DNA of 64,000 nt. Source: Belliella baltica DSM 15883. Its GTDB lineage: Bacteria > Bacteroidota > Bacteroidia > Cytophagales > Cyclobacteriaceae. The number at the start of each line of letters is the position of its first letter. The stretch's first letter is position 1. Of this stretch, positions 17,275-25,110 are shown one piece after another. Location: the NCBI RefSeq assembly GCF_000265405.1, contig NC_018010.1:62001-126000 (forward strand), in the 5' to 3' direction. The position numbers were made by a program, and so were the translations under genes. Under the pieces are notes generated by a model. That model saw nothing but the letters and a program-made list of their open reading frames with translations. It did not search any database and was not told the origin of the DNA.

Positions 17275-17958
17275 ATGCGTAAACTTACAGAAATAGAACT
17301 ACAGGAAATCAGGAGAAGCATTATGAGGAAAGAAATCTCCTCAGCTGAAATTCTTATGGAGATCTATGACCATTATATCAGCCATTTGCAGGAGTTTTCT
17401 GAAGCGGAATTCCATGAACAACTTTTTGAACTGGATCAGAAATTCACTTATGGATACTGCCATGCTTTGCAGTATAAATTCAATAAAAAAGCCAAAGAAG
17501 ATATCCACCAAACCCAATGGATGGTGATAAGAAAATACTTTTGTACATCAAGGTGGTTCTATTTAGCAGGGATAATGGCTTTGGTATTTTATGTAGCTAC
17601 TCAAGCAAGAAGTGAAAAAGAATTGGGAGTTCTTTTGTTATCCCCCATGATTCTATTGCTACTAGCTAACATTGCTTTCGGATATCAAAATTTCAGAAAG
17701 CTTAGACCTATCAAAAAAACATTTAAAAACATAGGAATCCCGATCAATTCTTCCTTGGCGCTACCAATCACTGAACGCATGTATTTTCCCATTTTGATGG
17801 CGCAACTTTTTGTCTATGTTCCAAAATTAATTTTCTCCCAAATTGATTTATTCCCCTATTTACCCGCTGGAGCGGCTATGATCACAATATTGCTTACACT
17901 TTATACAGTTTCATTATTGGAAGTCTGGAAAATAAAATCAAAAACTGCTTTGGTATGA
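17275..17958 (+). CDS. PadR-linked membrane protein, paralogue 1 of 4 (DUF1700/HAAS-like)
   Basis: A 227-residue protein. Residues 1-85 are a soluble helical domain (TEIELQEIRRSI.., then EILMEIYDHYISHL); after it come four hydrophobic segments at roughly 100-118, 122-142, 163-182 and 192-216. The ATG at 17275 is used; the frame extends upstream to 17212, but that part is the hairpin repeat. A helical N-terminal domain followed by membrane helices beside a PadR gene is the layout of DUF1700/HAAS-type proteins. The D-H-Y motif is shared with the next three genes. The stop overlaps the next start in ATGA. Function unknown; a membrane sensor or PadR partner is an inference. Confidence 0.75.
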   Translation: MRKLTEIELQEIRRSIMRKEISSAEILMEIYDHYISHLQEFSEAEFHEQLFELDQKFTYGYCHALQYKFNKKAKEDIHQTQWMVIRKYFCTSRWFYLAGIMALVFYVATQARSEKELGVLLLSPMILLLLANIAFGYQNFRKLRPIKKTFKNIGIPINSSLALPITERMYFPILMAQLFVYVPKLIFSQIDLFPYLPAGAAMITILLTLYTVSLLEVWKIKSKTALV

Positions 17959-18665
17959 AATTAAGAGAAAACGACATCACAAAACTACATCATCATATAA
18001 ATGCCAAATTGATCCCTTACATTGAAGTAAGAGATGAAGTGTTGGATCATTATCAGACTGCTTTGGAACATGAAGATGAAAAAACGATGGAGGAGGTATT
18101 AAAGGATTTAGACCAAACATTTACCATAGGGTATTGTAAAGAAATTGCTAAGAATTACATCCATGAATTGAGGTCTGAATACCCATCTTTATTAAAAAAT
18201 AAAATTTTTCAGATGTTTAGCTTGAAAAGAATACCATTCACTTTTTTAATTTTAATTGCAGGTATATCTATTCCACAGTTGTTCCCACAGCCTGGGAAAC
18301 TCGTTCATTTATTAAATGCTTTTTTTCTTTCATTGATGTCTTTTGAATCATTTATGATCCAATTTTCTTATCCCAAAAGACCTATTAAACATCAATATAG
18401 AAAACATATAGATGATAAACCCACTTTTGCTAGAATTCAAAGTCGTTCTTTAAAAGGCTGGGGGATCTTTCCTGCTTTGACTTATATCCTACTTCTTTTT
18501 CCTTTACTTGTCTTTTATTTAGGAGATTTCACAGGTTCAGAAATTGGATTCTTATTCACTCCTCCATACATCTATGGCATATGCATCCTTACTGCTTTAA
18601 TGATACTTTTCCAGATCGCCAGTTTTGAGGTTTCAAGAGATAGAATCAAACCGATAATCCGATGA
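17955..18665 (+). CDS. PadR-linked membrane protein, paralogue 2 of 4
   Basis: A 236-residue protein. Residues 1-90 form the shared helical domain with EVRDEVLDHYQTALE at about 26-40 and TIGYCKEIAKNYI further on, which matches TYGYCHALQYKF of paralogue 1. Four hydrophobic segments follow at roughly 92-110, 118-138, 170-190 and 200-222. It overlaps its neighbours by 4 bases on both sides (ATGA), so translation is coupled. The similarity to the other three copies is low outside the D-H-Y motif and the general layout, so the duplications are old. Function unknown. Confidence 0.75.
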   Translation: MKLRENDITKLHHHINAKLIPYIEVRDEVLDHYQTALEHEDEKTMEEVLKDLDQTFTIGYCKEIAKNYIHELRSEYPSLLKNKIFQMFSLKRIPFTFLILIAGISIPQLFPQPGKLVHLLNAFFLSLMSFESFMIQFSYPKRPIKHQYRKHIDDKPTFARIQSRSLKGWGIFPALTYILLLFPLLVFYLGDFTGSEIGFLFTPPYIYGICILTALMILFQIASFEVSRDRIKPIIR

Positions 18666-19333
18666 AGAGAACCCTTTCTGAAATAGAAATCCAAACCATC
18701 AAAGACCGACTTGATCGATGCTTGATTGCTTATGTAGAAATATATGATGAGCTCTTGGATCATTATGTCACGGCATTAGAACAAGTGGAACCGGAGGAAT
18801 TTGATCAAAGAAAAGAATTACTAGATGAGGAATTCGCTTGGTCAGTAGTAAGAGAAATGGAAAAACAGCTGCTAAACTCAGTCAGCAGTGAGTTAAAAAA
18901 CTCTCAATTAGAATCACTGAAATTCTGGAAAATGGATTTTTGGAGAGTTTTTGGGATTTTCACTTACACAGTTTTATTGATTGTTGTTTATAAAACGATA
19001 AGCCTTGATGTGATGATGGCTTTTGCTTTTTTGCCAGTATTTGGGGTTATAACAGCCTTACTTTATCACTCAGGTAATTATTTTTCTTTCAACATTGACC
19101 CTAATTATCACCGACCAAGAAATGTGATTTTACAGGCTGCTTTGGGTAGATATCAACTAGTTTTAAATTTCAGTAACTTTTTCTTCATGTCATCCTCAAT
19201 CATTTTGAATAACAACGGACTCCAAAACTGGGCTATGCTTATGATGCTTATATACTCGACTATTTTGAATCTTTATTCACTCTCTCTTTATAGTTCAATC
19301 AATCTAAAAACCTTCAAGTTGATCAAATCATGA
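18662..19333 (+). CDS. PadR-linked membrane protein, paralogue 3 of 4
   Basis: A 223-residue protein with the same plan. The N-terminal helical domain contains LSEIEIQTIKDRL and then EIYDELLDHYVTALEQVE (about residues 28-45), nearly the same as paralogue 2 in this motif. About four hydrophobic segments follow, roughly 98-115, 120-137, 165-183 and 188-210. The start ATG overlaps the previous stop by 4 bases, and the stop overlaps the next start by 4 bases. No enzymatic motif is visible. Function unknown. Confidence 0.75.
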   Translation: MKRTLSEIEIQTIKDRLDRCLIAYVEIYDELLDHYVTALEQVEPEEFDQRKELLDEEFAWSVVREMEKQLLNSVSSELKNSQLESLKFWKMDFWRVFGIFTYTVLLIVVYKTISLDVMMAFAFLPVFGVITALLYHSGNYFSFNIDPNYHRPRNVILQAALGRYQLVLNFSNFFFMSSSIILNNNGLQNWAMLMMLIYSTILNLYSLSLYSSINLKTFKLIKS

Positions 19334-20019
19334 AGCTAGATAAAGACCAAATCGAGCAACTCAAAAAACTGATTTCTTACAAAGGCTACACAGAAATCGA
19401 TGTGCAATATGAAATCTTAGACCATGTAGCTTGTAGAGTTGAAGAATTGATGGAAGAAAATCCGACACTCAGCTTGTCAGATGCTTTCCGAAAAGTCCAT
19501 GCTTCTTTTGGGGTTTTTGGGTTTGCGGGATTAGAGGAGTCTTACAAAGGTATGATTGAAAAGAGGCTGAGAGGATATTATTGGGAGGAACTCAAAAGCT
19601 TATTGACCAGCTATAGAATTATCTATCCTATACTTGTTTTGTTGACTTTATTTCAATCCTCAACTTGGTTTGAAGATTCCAAATCATGGATAGCGATGAT
19701 AATAGGTTTTATATTAATCACTTTCTTTAGCATTGTCATTCGATACTGGCGCAAACACAAAAAATACAAGCACTATGCCTCCTACATCGCATCTAACAAT
19801 TTTTTCCAGTATATCCAATTTGGATTAATGACATGTACACATTCTTATATTTTTGTTTATAGACAAGCAGCAAGTCAAGAGGGAGTATTTCCTTCTGTTT
19901 TTCAAAGTATACTTTTGATCTGTTTATGCTTTTTGTTTGTAAGCATTTTTATCCTTCCTAGGATTGTAGAGAAAAGCGTAGCTGATACAGAGGCTTTGAT
20001 CCAGGTATATGGGGAGTAA
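19330..20019 (+). CDS. PadR-linked membrane protein, paralogue 4 of 4
   Basis: A 229-residue protein and the most diverged copy. The N-terminal domain has DQIEQLKKLIS and YTEIDVQYEILDHVACRVEEL (about residues 20-40), where the motif is D-H-V rather than D-H-Y. The ensuing segment AFRKVHASFGVFGFAGLEESY takes the place of the YGYC/IGYC part of copies 1 and 2. Four hydrophobic segments follow at roughly 94-110, 116-136, 157-173 and 188-212. It overlaps copy 3 by 4 bases and ends the array; copy 2 of the structured repeat begins 31 bases later. Function unknown. Confidence 0.75.
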   Translation: MKLDKDQIEQLKKLISYKGYTEIDVQYEILDHVACRVEELMEENPTLSLSDAFRKVHASFGVFGFAGLEESYKGMIEKRLRGYYWEELKSLLTSYRIIYPILVLLTLFQSSTWFEDSKSWIAMIIGFILITFFSIVIRYWRKHKKYKHYASYIASNNFFQYIQFGLMTCTHSYIFVYRQAASQEGVFPSVFQSILLICLCFLFVSIFILPRIVEKSVADTEALIQVYGE

Positions 20020-20050
20020 TTCCCAACCAAATAAAACCCGTTGTTAAGAC

Positions 20051-20190
20051 ATTGGTCGCTCCTACGTATCTTACCCCCAGTGCTAGCGGCCCATCCGGGC
20101 GGGCACGACCGACATCTTACCCGTGGATTTCAATCCATGGAAGGGGAATCCAAAACAGCTTCTCCCAAAAGTCTCGTAGGGACGAAAGAT
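20051..20190 (+). repeat. Structured intergenic repeat, copy 2 (longer form)
   Basis: The stretch contains GCCC-ATCC-GGGC (20089-20100), then 20102-20140, which aligns to 17222-17260. Its hairpin is CCGTGGATT-TC-AATCCATGG. The outer parts GTCGCTCCTACG (about 20055) and CGTAGGGACGA (about 20175) are near inverted copies, so the full element could fold on itself over about 130 bases. It looks like a dispersed non-coding repeat. A frame of 64 codons across it is not credible as a gene. Confidence 0.6.
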
Positions 20191-20311
20191 ATACCTTTTA
20201 TAAAACAACAAAAGAGAAATAATGAATTTAATTGAAAGCAATTCAAAATGAATAAATCTTTAAATCTCTGAGACTTTCATCGTTCATCAGATTTTAACCA
20301 AATATTATTCT

Positions 20312-20319
20312 TACCTTTG
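20312..20319 (+). promoter_or_regulatory. TAnnTTTG promoter element for typA
   Basis: TACCTTTG at 20312-20319, 20 bases before the typA ATG. No TTG is present at the usual upstream distance. Confidence 0.5.
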
Positions 20320-20339
20320 CACCCTAATTCAATTTTACA

Positions 20340-22145
20340 ATGCAAAATATTCGGAATATCGCGATTATCGCACACGTTGACCACGGCAAGACGACCCTCG
20401 TGGACAAAATTATCCATGCTTCTAAAATCTTTCGTGAGAATCAACAGTTTGACGATTTAATCCTGGATAACAATGACTTGGAGAGAGAAAGAGGTATTAC
20501 CATTCTTTCCAAAAATGTATCCGTAAGATATAAAGATCATAAAATCAATATCATCGATACTCCTGGTCACGCCGACTTTGGTGGTGAAGTAGAAAGGGTA
20601 TTGAAAATGGCTGATGGAGTAATCCTTTTGGTGGATGCTTTTGAAGGCCCTATGCCACAAACAAGATTCGTATTGGGCAAAGCCCTTGCTCTTGGCTTGA
20701 CTCCTATCGTTGTAGTCAACAAAGTAGATAAAGAAAACTGTAGACCTGATGAAGTTCAGGAATCTGTTTTTGAATTGATGTTCAACTTGGACGCTACCGA
20801 AGAACAATTAGAATTCCAAACTCTTTATGGCTCTGCCAAAAACAACTGGATGGGTCCTGACTGGAAAACTCAGACTGACTCTATCCTACCACTTTTAGAC
20901 GCGATCTTGGAGCATATTCCTGCACCAAAAATTGACGAAGGAACACTTCAGATGCAAATCACTTCTCTTGATTATTCCAACTTTGTCGGTCGTATCGCAA
21001 TCGGTAGGGTCAAAAGAGGAACGATCAAAGAAGGCTCTCAATTAACTTTATGTAAAGCTGATGGTGTTTTCAAAAAAGTAAAAGTTAAGGAACTTCATGT
21101 TTTCGAAGGTCTTGGCAAAAATAAAGTATCAGAAGTTGTTGCAGGTGATATCTGTGCGGTCACTGGAATCGAAGATTTTGAAATCGGCGACACTTTAGCT
21201 GATCTTGAGAATCCAGAAGCACTACCAAGAATTGCTATCGACGAGCCTACCATGAACATGCTCTTCACGATCAATAACTCTCCTTTCTTCGGTAAAGAAG
21301 GAAAATTTGTGACTTCTCGTCACTTGAGAGACAGATTGATGAAAGAGATGGAAAAGAACTTGGCTTTGAGAGTTGAATCAACTGACTCTGAAGACAAATT
21401 CTTGGTATATGGACGTGGTATTCTTCATTTGTCAGTCTTGATCGAGACCATGAGAAGAGAAGGTTATGAACTTCAAGTAGGTCAACCACAGGTGATTTTC
21501 AAAGAAATCGATGGTGTCAAAAATGAACCAATTGAGGTACTCGTTGTAGATGTTCCTGAAACTACTGCTGGAAAAGTAATCGAGCTAGCTACGCAGAGAA
21601 AAGGCGAACTTCTTGTCATGGAACCAAAAGGCGATCTTCAACACCTTGAGTTCAGAATTCCTTCAAGAGGATTGATTGGTTTGAGAAACAATGTCTTGAC
21701 AGCTACACAAGGTGAAGCGATCATGAACCACAGATTTTCTTCCTACGAACCATTCAAAGGTAATATCCCTGAAAGAAACAATGGTTCATTGATTTCTATG
21801 GAAGGTGGCCCTTGTACTGCTTATGCAATTGACAAACTTCAGGATAGAGGCACTTTCTTTATTGAGCCTGGAGATGAGCTTTATACAGGACAAGTAATTG
21901 GTGAAAATTCCCGTGAAAATGACATTGTAGTCAATGTTCAGAAAGGTAAGAAATTGACCAACATGCGTGCTTCAGGTTCTGATGACAACACCAGAATTGC
22001 CCCTCCAAAGAAATTCTCTTTAGAAGAAGCCATGGAATATATCCAAAAAGATGAGTATCTTGAAATAACGCCTAAGTCTATCCGAATGAGAAAAATCTAT
22101 TTGGACGAGAACGAAAGAGCAAGAATGGCTAAGAAAGATTCTTAA
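20340..22145 (+). CDS. typA: Ribosome-binding translational GTPase TypA/BipA
   Basis: A 601-residue GTPase related to EF-G that binds the ribosome under stress or cold and helps 50S assembly. Seen: the P-loop [10 protein letters not shown] (residues 11-20), the switch [28 protein letters not shown], and the C-terminal TypA-specific domain with [27 protein letters not shown] block and [18 protein letters not shown] near the end. Length is normal. It is monocistronic: a promoter element lies 20 bases upstream and a terminator 40 bases downstream. Confidence 0.97.
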   Translation: MQNIRNIAIIAHVDHGKTTLVDKIIHASKIFRENQQFDDLILDNNDLERERGITILSKNVSVRYKDHKINIIDTPGHADFGGEVERVLKMADGVILLVDAFEGPMPQTRFVLGKALALGLTPIVVVNKVDKENCRPDEVQESVFELMFNLDATEEQLEFQTLYGSAKNNWMGPDWKTQTDSILPLLDAILEHIPAPKIDEGTLQMQITSLDYSNFVGRIAIGRVKRGTIKEGSQLTLCKADGVFKKVKVKELHVFEGLGKNKVSEVVAGDICAVTGIEDFEIGDTLADLENPEALPRIAIDEPTMNMLFTINNSPFFGKEGKFVTSRHLRDRLMKEMEKNLALRVESTDSEDKFLVYGRGILHLSVLIETMRREGYELQVGQPQVIFKEIDGVKNEPIEVLVVDVPETTAGKVIELATQRKGELLVMEPKGDLQHLEFRIPSRGLIGLRNNVLTATQGEAIMNHRFSSYEPFKGNIPERNNGSLISMEGGPCTAYAIDKLQDRGTFFIEPGDELYTGQVIGENSRENDIVVNVQKGKKLTNMRASGSDDNTRIAPPKKFSLEEAMEYIQKDEYLEITPKSIRMRKIYLDENERARMAKKDS

Positions 22146-22149
22146 TTGT

Positions 22150-22180
22150 TGTACCAAGTACAAAGTACAAAGTACCAAGA
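22150..22180 (+). repeat. Degenerate direct repeat (AAGTAC units) after typA
   Basis: Iterated TACCAAGTACAAAGTACAAAGTACCAAGAC begins 5 bases past the typA stop and ends just before its terminator hairpin. It resembles in position and composition the strings at 7066-7103 and 10048-10098. Confidence 0.45.
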
Positions 22181-22183
22181 CAG

Positions 22184-22222
22184 AGACCCCAGAAGTTGAA
22201 AGACTTTTGGGGTCTTTTTTTT
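22184..22222 (+). terminator. Intrinsic terminator of typA
   Basis: AGACCCC (22184-22190) pairs with GGGGTCT (22209-22215), continued by an inner AGAAGT/ACTTTT stem. A run of eight T follows the closing C. Confidence 0.85.
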
Positions 22223-22288
22223 GACCTTTGGGTTACGATAGCTATCGGAATCAAAAAACCTCGAAGATTCTTTATTTTATCAGGAGAC

Positions 22289-22327
22289 CAGACCTGTCAG
22301 GTTTTGAAAACCTGACAGGTCTTTTTT
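22289..22327 (+). repeat. Long perfect dyad (AGACCTGTCAGG type), terminator-like
   Basis: A perfect inverted repeat of 15-16 bases per arm (22290-22305 with 22307-22322) centred on TTTTGAAAA, with a T run directly after it. It is a second terminator-like hairpin only 70 bases after the typA terminator, with no gene between them. That makes it more likely a dispersed palindromic repeat than a gene-specific terminator. Confidence 0.6.
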
Positions 22328-22424
22328 AGGTAGCCTTGGTCTCTCAATTTTCACTAAAAACTCGTAAAAACAGGATTACAACTTCCATTTTTCTTTAAAT
22401 ACAATTAATCTACGAGAATCACTT

Positions 22425-22565
22425 TCAGTTGATATGCGAAATCTCAATTATTAAAAAGAGAATACTGATGAGCAAAATGATCCAGCCTATCAAATTAAAT
22501 CGCTCTTCCAAAAATCCGGCTTTTGAGTTTGGTTTAAACACATAGGTTTCAATTGAATTTATCAT
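22425..22565 (-). CDS. Possible small membrane protein (46 residues)
   Basis: A minus-strand frame from ATG 22563-22565 to TGA 22425-22427. It encodes a short charged N-terminus (KPNSKAGFLEERFN) and one strongly hydrophobic helix (LIGWIILLISILFLIIEIS). It starts 12 bases after the stop of the ATPase gene on the same strand, which would allow cotranscription. Such short open frames arise by chance in AT-rich DNA, but the clean single-helix layout is suggestive. No family recognised. Confidence 0.4.
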   Translation of the reverse strand: MINSIETYVFKPNSKAGFLEERFNLIGWIILLISILFLIIEISHIN

Positions 22566-22576
22566 AAAATCTCCAA

Positions 22577-23782
22577 TTAAGCTAGGCTATGAAATGGCAC
22601 TACCTTTATCCTATATCCATCTTTTTCAAATTCATCTTCTTGGGATAATGTGACCAAAATCGCTTCTTTTTTATCAAAATACTTCATGGCTTCCCAGAGT
22701 CCGTTCAACTCTCTTTTAAGATTATCTGGATTGAGCTCATAGCAAACTTGCACCAACTCTACCAATCCATTCCTGTCAAAAACAACTAAGTCACATTCAC
22801 CCTTTTCGGTGAAATAATAGATCTCAGGATACAATCTCCTGAAATGCAAGAAAACCATGTTCTCAAATCTTCTCCCAAGATCTTCTGAAAACGACCTTGA
22901 ATTTGCAGTAACCAAACCTGTATCTATAGCATAGACTTTCTTTGCATTTATCAACTGCTTTCTCTGTGAATAAGAGAATTTTGGTACAAAAAAGAACAAC
23001 CAACTTTCTTCCAAATAGGAAAAATACTCCATTATTGTACTAGTAGCCTTGATTTCAAGTGTTTTCCTGAGGTTGTTCCCTGACACTGATTTGGCGACAT
23101 TAGAAATAAGATATACAGCTAGATTTTGAAGGGATTTTATATCCCTCACACCATATCGGACAGCTATATCCCTTAATAGTAAGTCATCCAAAAACTGATG
23201 GAGCAATTCCTGCTTTCTACTTTTGAGATACTCTGGAAATCCGCCTAAGCTCAAATAGTCCAATGTGCTTTCAGAAGACATTTTAAGCTCTGAAAAAGCA
23301 CAAAATTGAGCAAATGAAAAAGGAAATAATTCTCTTGTCACATGCCTGCCAGTAAGCTTTGTCCCTAATTCCCGACTGAGTAAAGAAGCATTAGACCCTG
23401 TGATGACCATTTGAAAATCGCCTTGATCTAGTTTTTGCCTCACATATCTCTCCCACCCTTCTACCACTTGAACCTCATCAAAAAAAATATCCTTCACCTC
23501 GTATTCCTCTATGATTTTGTCTATTTTTTGAAAATCTACAACTTCAAAACCATATAGTCTTGGATCTTCAAAATTTAAATAAAATGCCTCAGGAAAGCTC
23601 TCTTTTAACAATTGAACCAAAAGCGTACTTTTCCCGCATCGACGTATCCCTGATATGATCAGAGCATGACTTCGAAGCAAAGGCAAATCCTTTATTTCGG
23701 ACCTCTCTAGTACTGAGGCATTACGTTGCAAATCACTCTTTTGGTTATTGGCAACTTCTCTAAGCAAATCTTTGGATATCAT
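22577..23782 (-). CDS. AAA ATPase with DUF4143 domain
   Basis: A 401-residue protein. Residues about 20-160 form an AAA_14 ATPase with Walker A GIRRCGKSTLL, Walker B IFFDEVQ and sensor VITGSNASLLS. About 190-390 form the DUF4143 domain (LGGFPEYLKS.., YFSYLEESWLFFFVPKFSYS.., KKVYAIDTGL.., GECDLVVF). Such proteins are widespread accessory genes of unclear role; the C-terminal part is nuclease-like. The start at 23782 is preferred over an ATG at 23809, because the predicted promoter TACCTTTG overlaps the codons between them and the transcript would begin at about 23790. Confidence 0.85.
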   Translation of the reverse strand: MISKDLLREVANNQKSDLQRNASVLERSEIKDLPLLRSHALIISGIRRCGKSTLLVQLLKESFPEAFYLNFEDPRLYGFEVVDFQKIDKIIEEYEVKDIFFDEVQVVEGWERYVRQKLDQGDFQMVITGSNASLLSRELGTKLTGRHVTRELFPFSFAQFCAFSELKMSSESTLDYLSLGGFPEYLKSRKQELLHQFLDDLLLRDIAVRYGVRDIKSLQNLAVYLISNVAKSVSGNNLRKTLEIKATSTIMEYFSYLEESWLFFFVPKFSYSQRKQLINAKKVYAIDTGLVTANSRSFSEDLGRRFENMVFLHFRRLYPEIYYFTEKGECDLVVFDRNGLVELVQVCYELNPDNLKRELNGLWEAMKYFDKKEAILVTLSQEDEFEKDGYRIKVVPFHSLA

Positions 23783-23797
23783 AAAGATAACTTTCTC

Positions 23798-23828
23798 CAA
23801 AGGTAGCATATTATCAATTACTAAACAA
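23798..23828 (-). promoter_or_regulatory. Promoter of the AAA/DUF4143 ATPase gene
   Basis: Read on the minus strand: TTG (23828-23826), a 20-base spacer, TACCTTTG (23805-23798). This is a full match to the Bacteroidota consensus. The TTG lies inside one of the TTGTTTAG repeats. Confidence 0.6.
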
Positions 23829-23851
23829 CAATATTATTGTTTACTAAACAA
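23818..23851 (-). promoter_or_regulatory. Candidate operator with TTGTTTAG repeats
   Basis: TTGTTTACTAAACAA (23837-23851) is a perfect inverted repeat around one centre base. A second half-copy, TTACTAAACAACAA, starts at 23818 and covers the -33 TTG of the ATPase promoter. A repressor that binds both would block transcription. Confidence 0.5.
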
Positions 23852-23865
23852 CATTAATAATGAAA

Positions 23866-25039
23866 TCATGTAAATTCATAAACATCAAAAACAACCTCAT
23901 CTTCATTGATGTCTTCGTAAAATGGATTGGTACGGGAAAGGTAAAGCCCTTTTTTCCCAACAAATGACTTATAAGGGTAATGGATTTTGCTGGGGAATCT
24001 CTTTTCGGTCAAAATATTGAAGTCCTTATCCAATACAATGATGCTAAAGTCATTTTTCAAAGTTGGAAACTGATCTTCCAAATAAGAATCATCCAAAGCT
24101 CTTCCTATTAAAACAAATCGATAATAAACTTCCCTGTAAGGATCATACAAAATAGATGTATATGATGTTTGAGTAATTGACTCTTGAAATTGAACTTCTA
24201 CAGTTTGATCTCCTGAAGAAGTATTGAGTGGTTTGGCGAATTCACTTTTAGCATTCACTGATTTGAGTAGATTCATGTTTTCGTCAAAAATCAATAAAGA
24301 GTCCATTGCCTTCCAAGAGTATATCCATAAATCGTCATTTTTTATCCTAGAAAAATTACCCCAGTAGGCTTGCCAAGTTTTCTCCTTATAAAAATCCGGC
24401 ACTTTTATTTTTTCAATTAAAGTCACCTTATTTTCAATCAAATCAACTTCTATAGCAGGACGAAAAGATTCCATAGATTCAACAGAATTCAAAAATCCAT
24501 TTAAAGTCAAGTCAGAAAAATACAGTTTCCCATTTTCATAAATAGTTGGATTGGTGACTCTCGAATAATGATTAACCATACTTTTCATCATGGCTTGAGG
24601 ACTGACTAGTCCTATCAATTTCCTGAGGATTATATTGAGTTACTATTTCTCCATTTCTATCGATCAATGAAATCTCATTCAATGACATTTGTCGAAATAA
24701 GAAAATCGAATCTACATTATGATACCAAAAGCCATATAATGCTCTTATTGGAAATCTATCATCTTTTTGAATAGCTGTTCTTTTTACTTTTTTATCAGAT
24801 TCCAAATCATAAAAGTCAAAGGAAAAATTAACTCTATTCATTACCAATAACATTTCCTGTTCATCTTCTTGGATCACCTGAAACTCTGGGAAATTAAAAT
24901 CCGACAAAGAGTCTATCTCCAGTTTGACTTGTCCAACTTCAATGAAATCATTCGTATAAGTTCGCTTTTCTGATTGAGCTCCTTTTTCCGAACAAGAAAT
25001 AAAAAAAGCGATTACGATTAGAAGTAAGATCTTTCTCAT
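23866..25039 (-). pseudogene. DUF4221 family lipoprotein gene interrupted by a 4-base duplication
   Basis: Two overlapping frames together make one DUF4221 protein of about 375 residues. The first (25039 down to 24572) holds a lipoprotein signal MRKILLLIVIAFFISCSEK and the N-terminal half, and runs into a stop. The second (read from about 24610 down to 23866) holds the C-terminal half. At 24600-24607 the plus strand reads GACTGACT, a tandem duplication of four bases; removing one unit joins the frames as ..NPQEIDRTS then PQAMMKSMVN.. without a stop. It is thus a recent frameshift, a phase-variable site or a sequencing error. The intact product would be an exported lipoprotein of unknown function. 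Confidence 0.75.
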
Positions 25040-25040
25040 A

Positions 25041-25074
25041 AACTTAGTTGATTAATGGAACAATCAACTAAGTT
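25041..25074. repeat. Perfect inverted repeat touching the DUF4221 start codon
   Basis: A 13-base arm at 25041-25053 pairs with 25062-25074 around an 8-base loop. On the minus strand the hairpin ends 1 base before the ATG of the DUF4221 gene (25037-25039) and begins 37 bases after the GRAM gene stop. There is no T run, so it is not a normal terminator. Confidence 0.6.
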
Positions 25075-25110
25075 GCTATGTAAAAAGGTAAAAAACAACT
25101 ATTTACTTCA

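Noticed and set aside
20041..20235. A 64-codon frame after the fourth paralogue
   Set aside because: It crosses the structured repeat and has no start context; the repeat explains the sequence.
23783..23809. N-terminal extension of the DUF4143 ATPase from an ATG at 23809
   Set aside because: The promoter -7 element lies within it, so it would not be transcribed.
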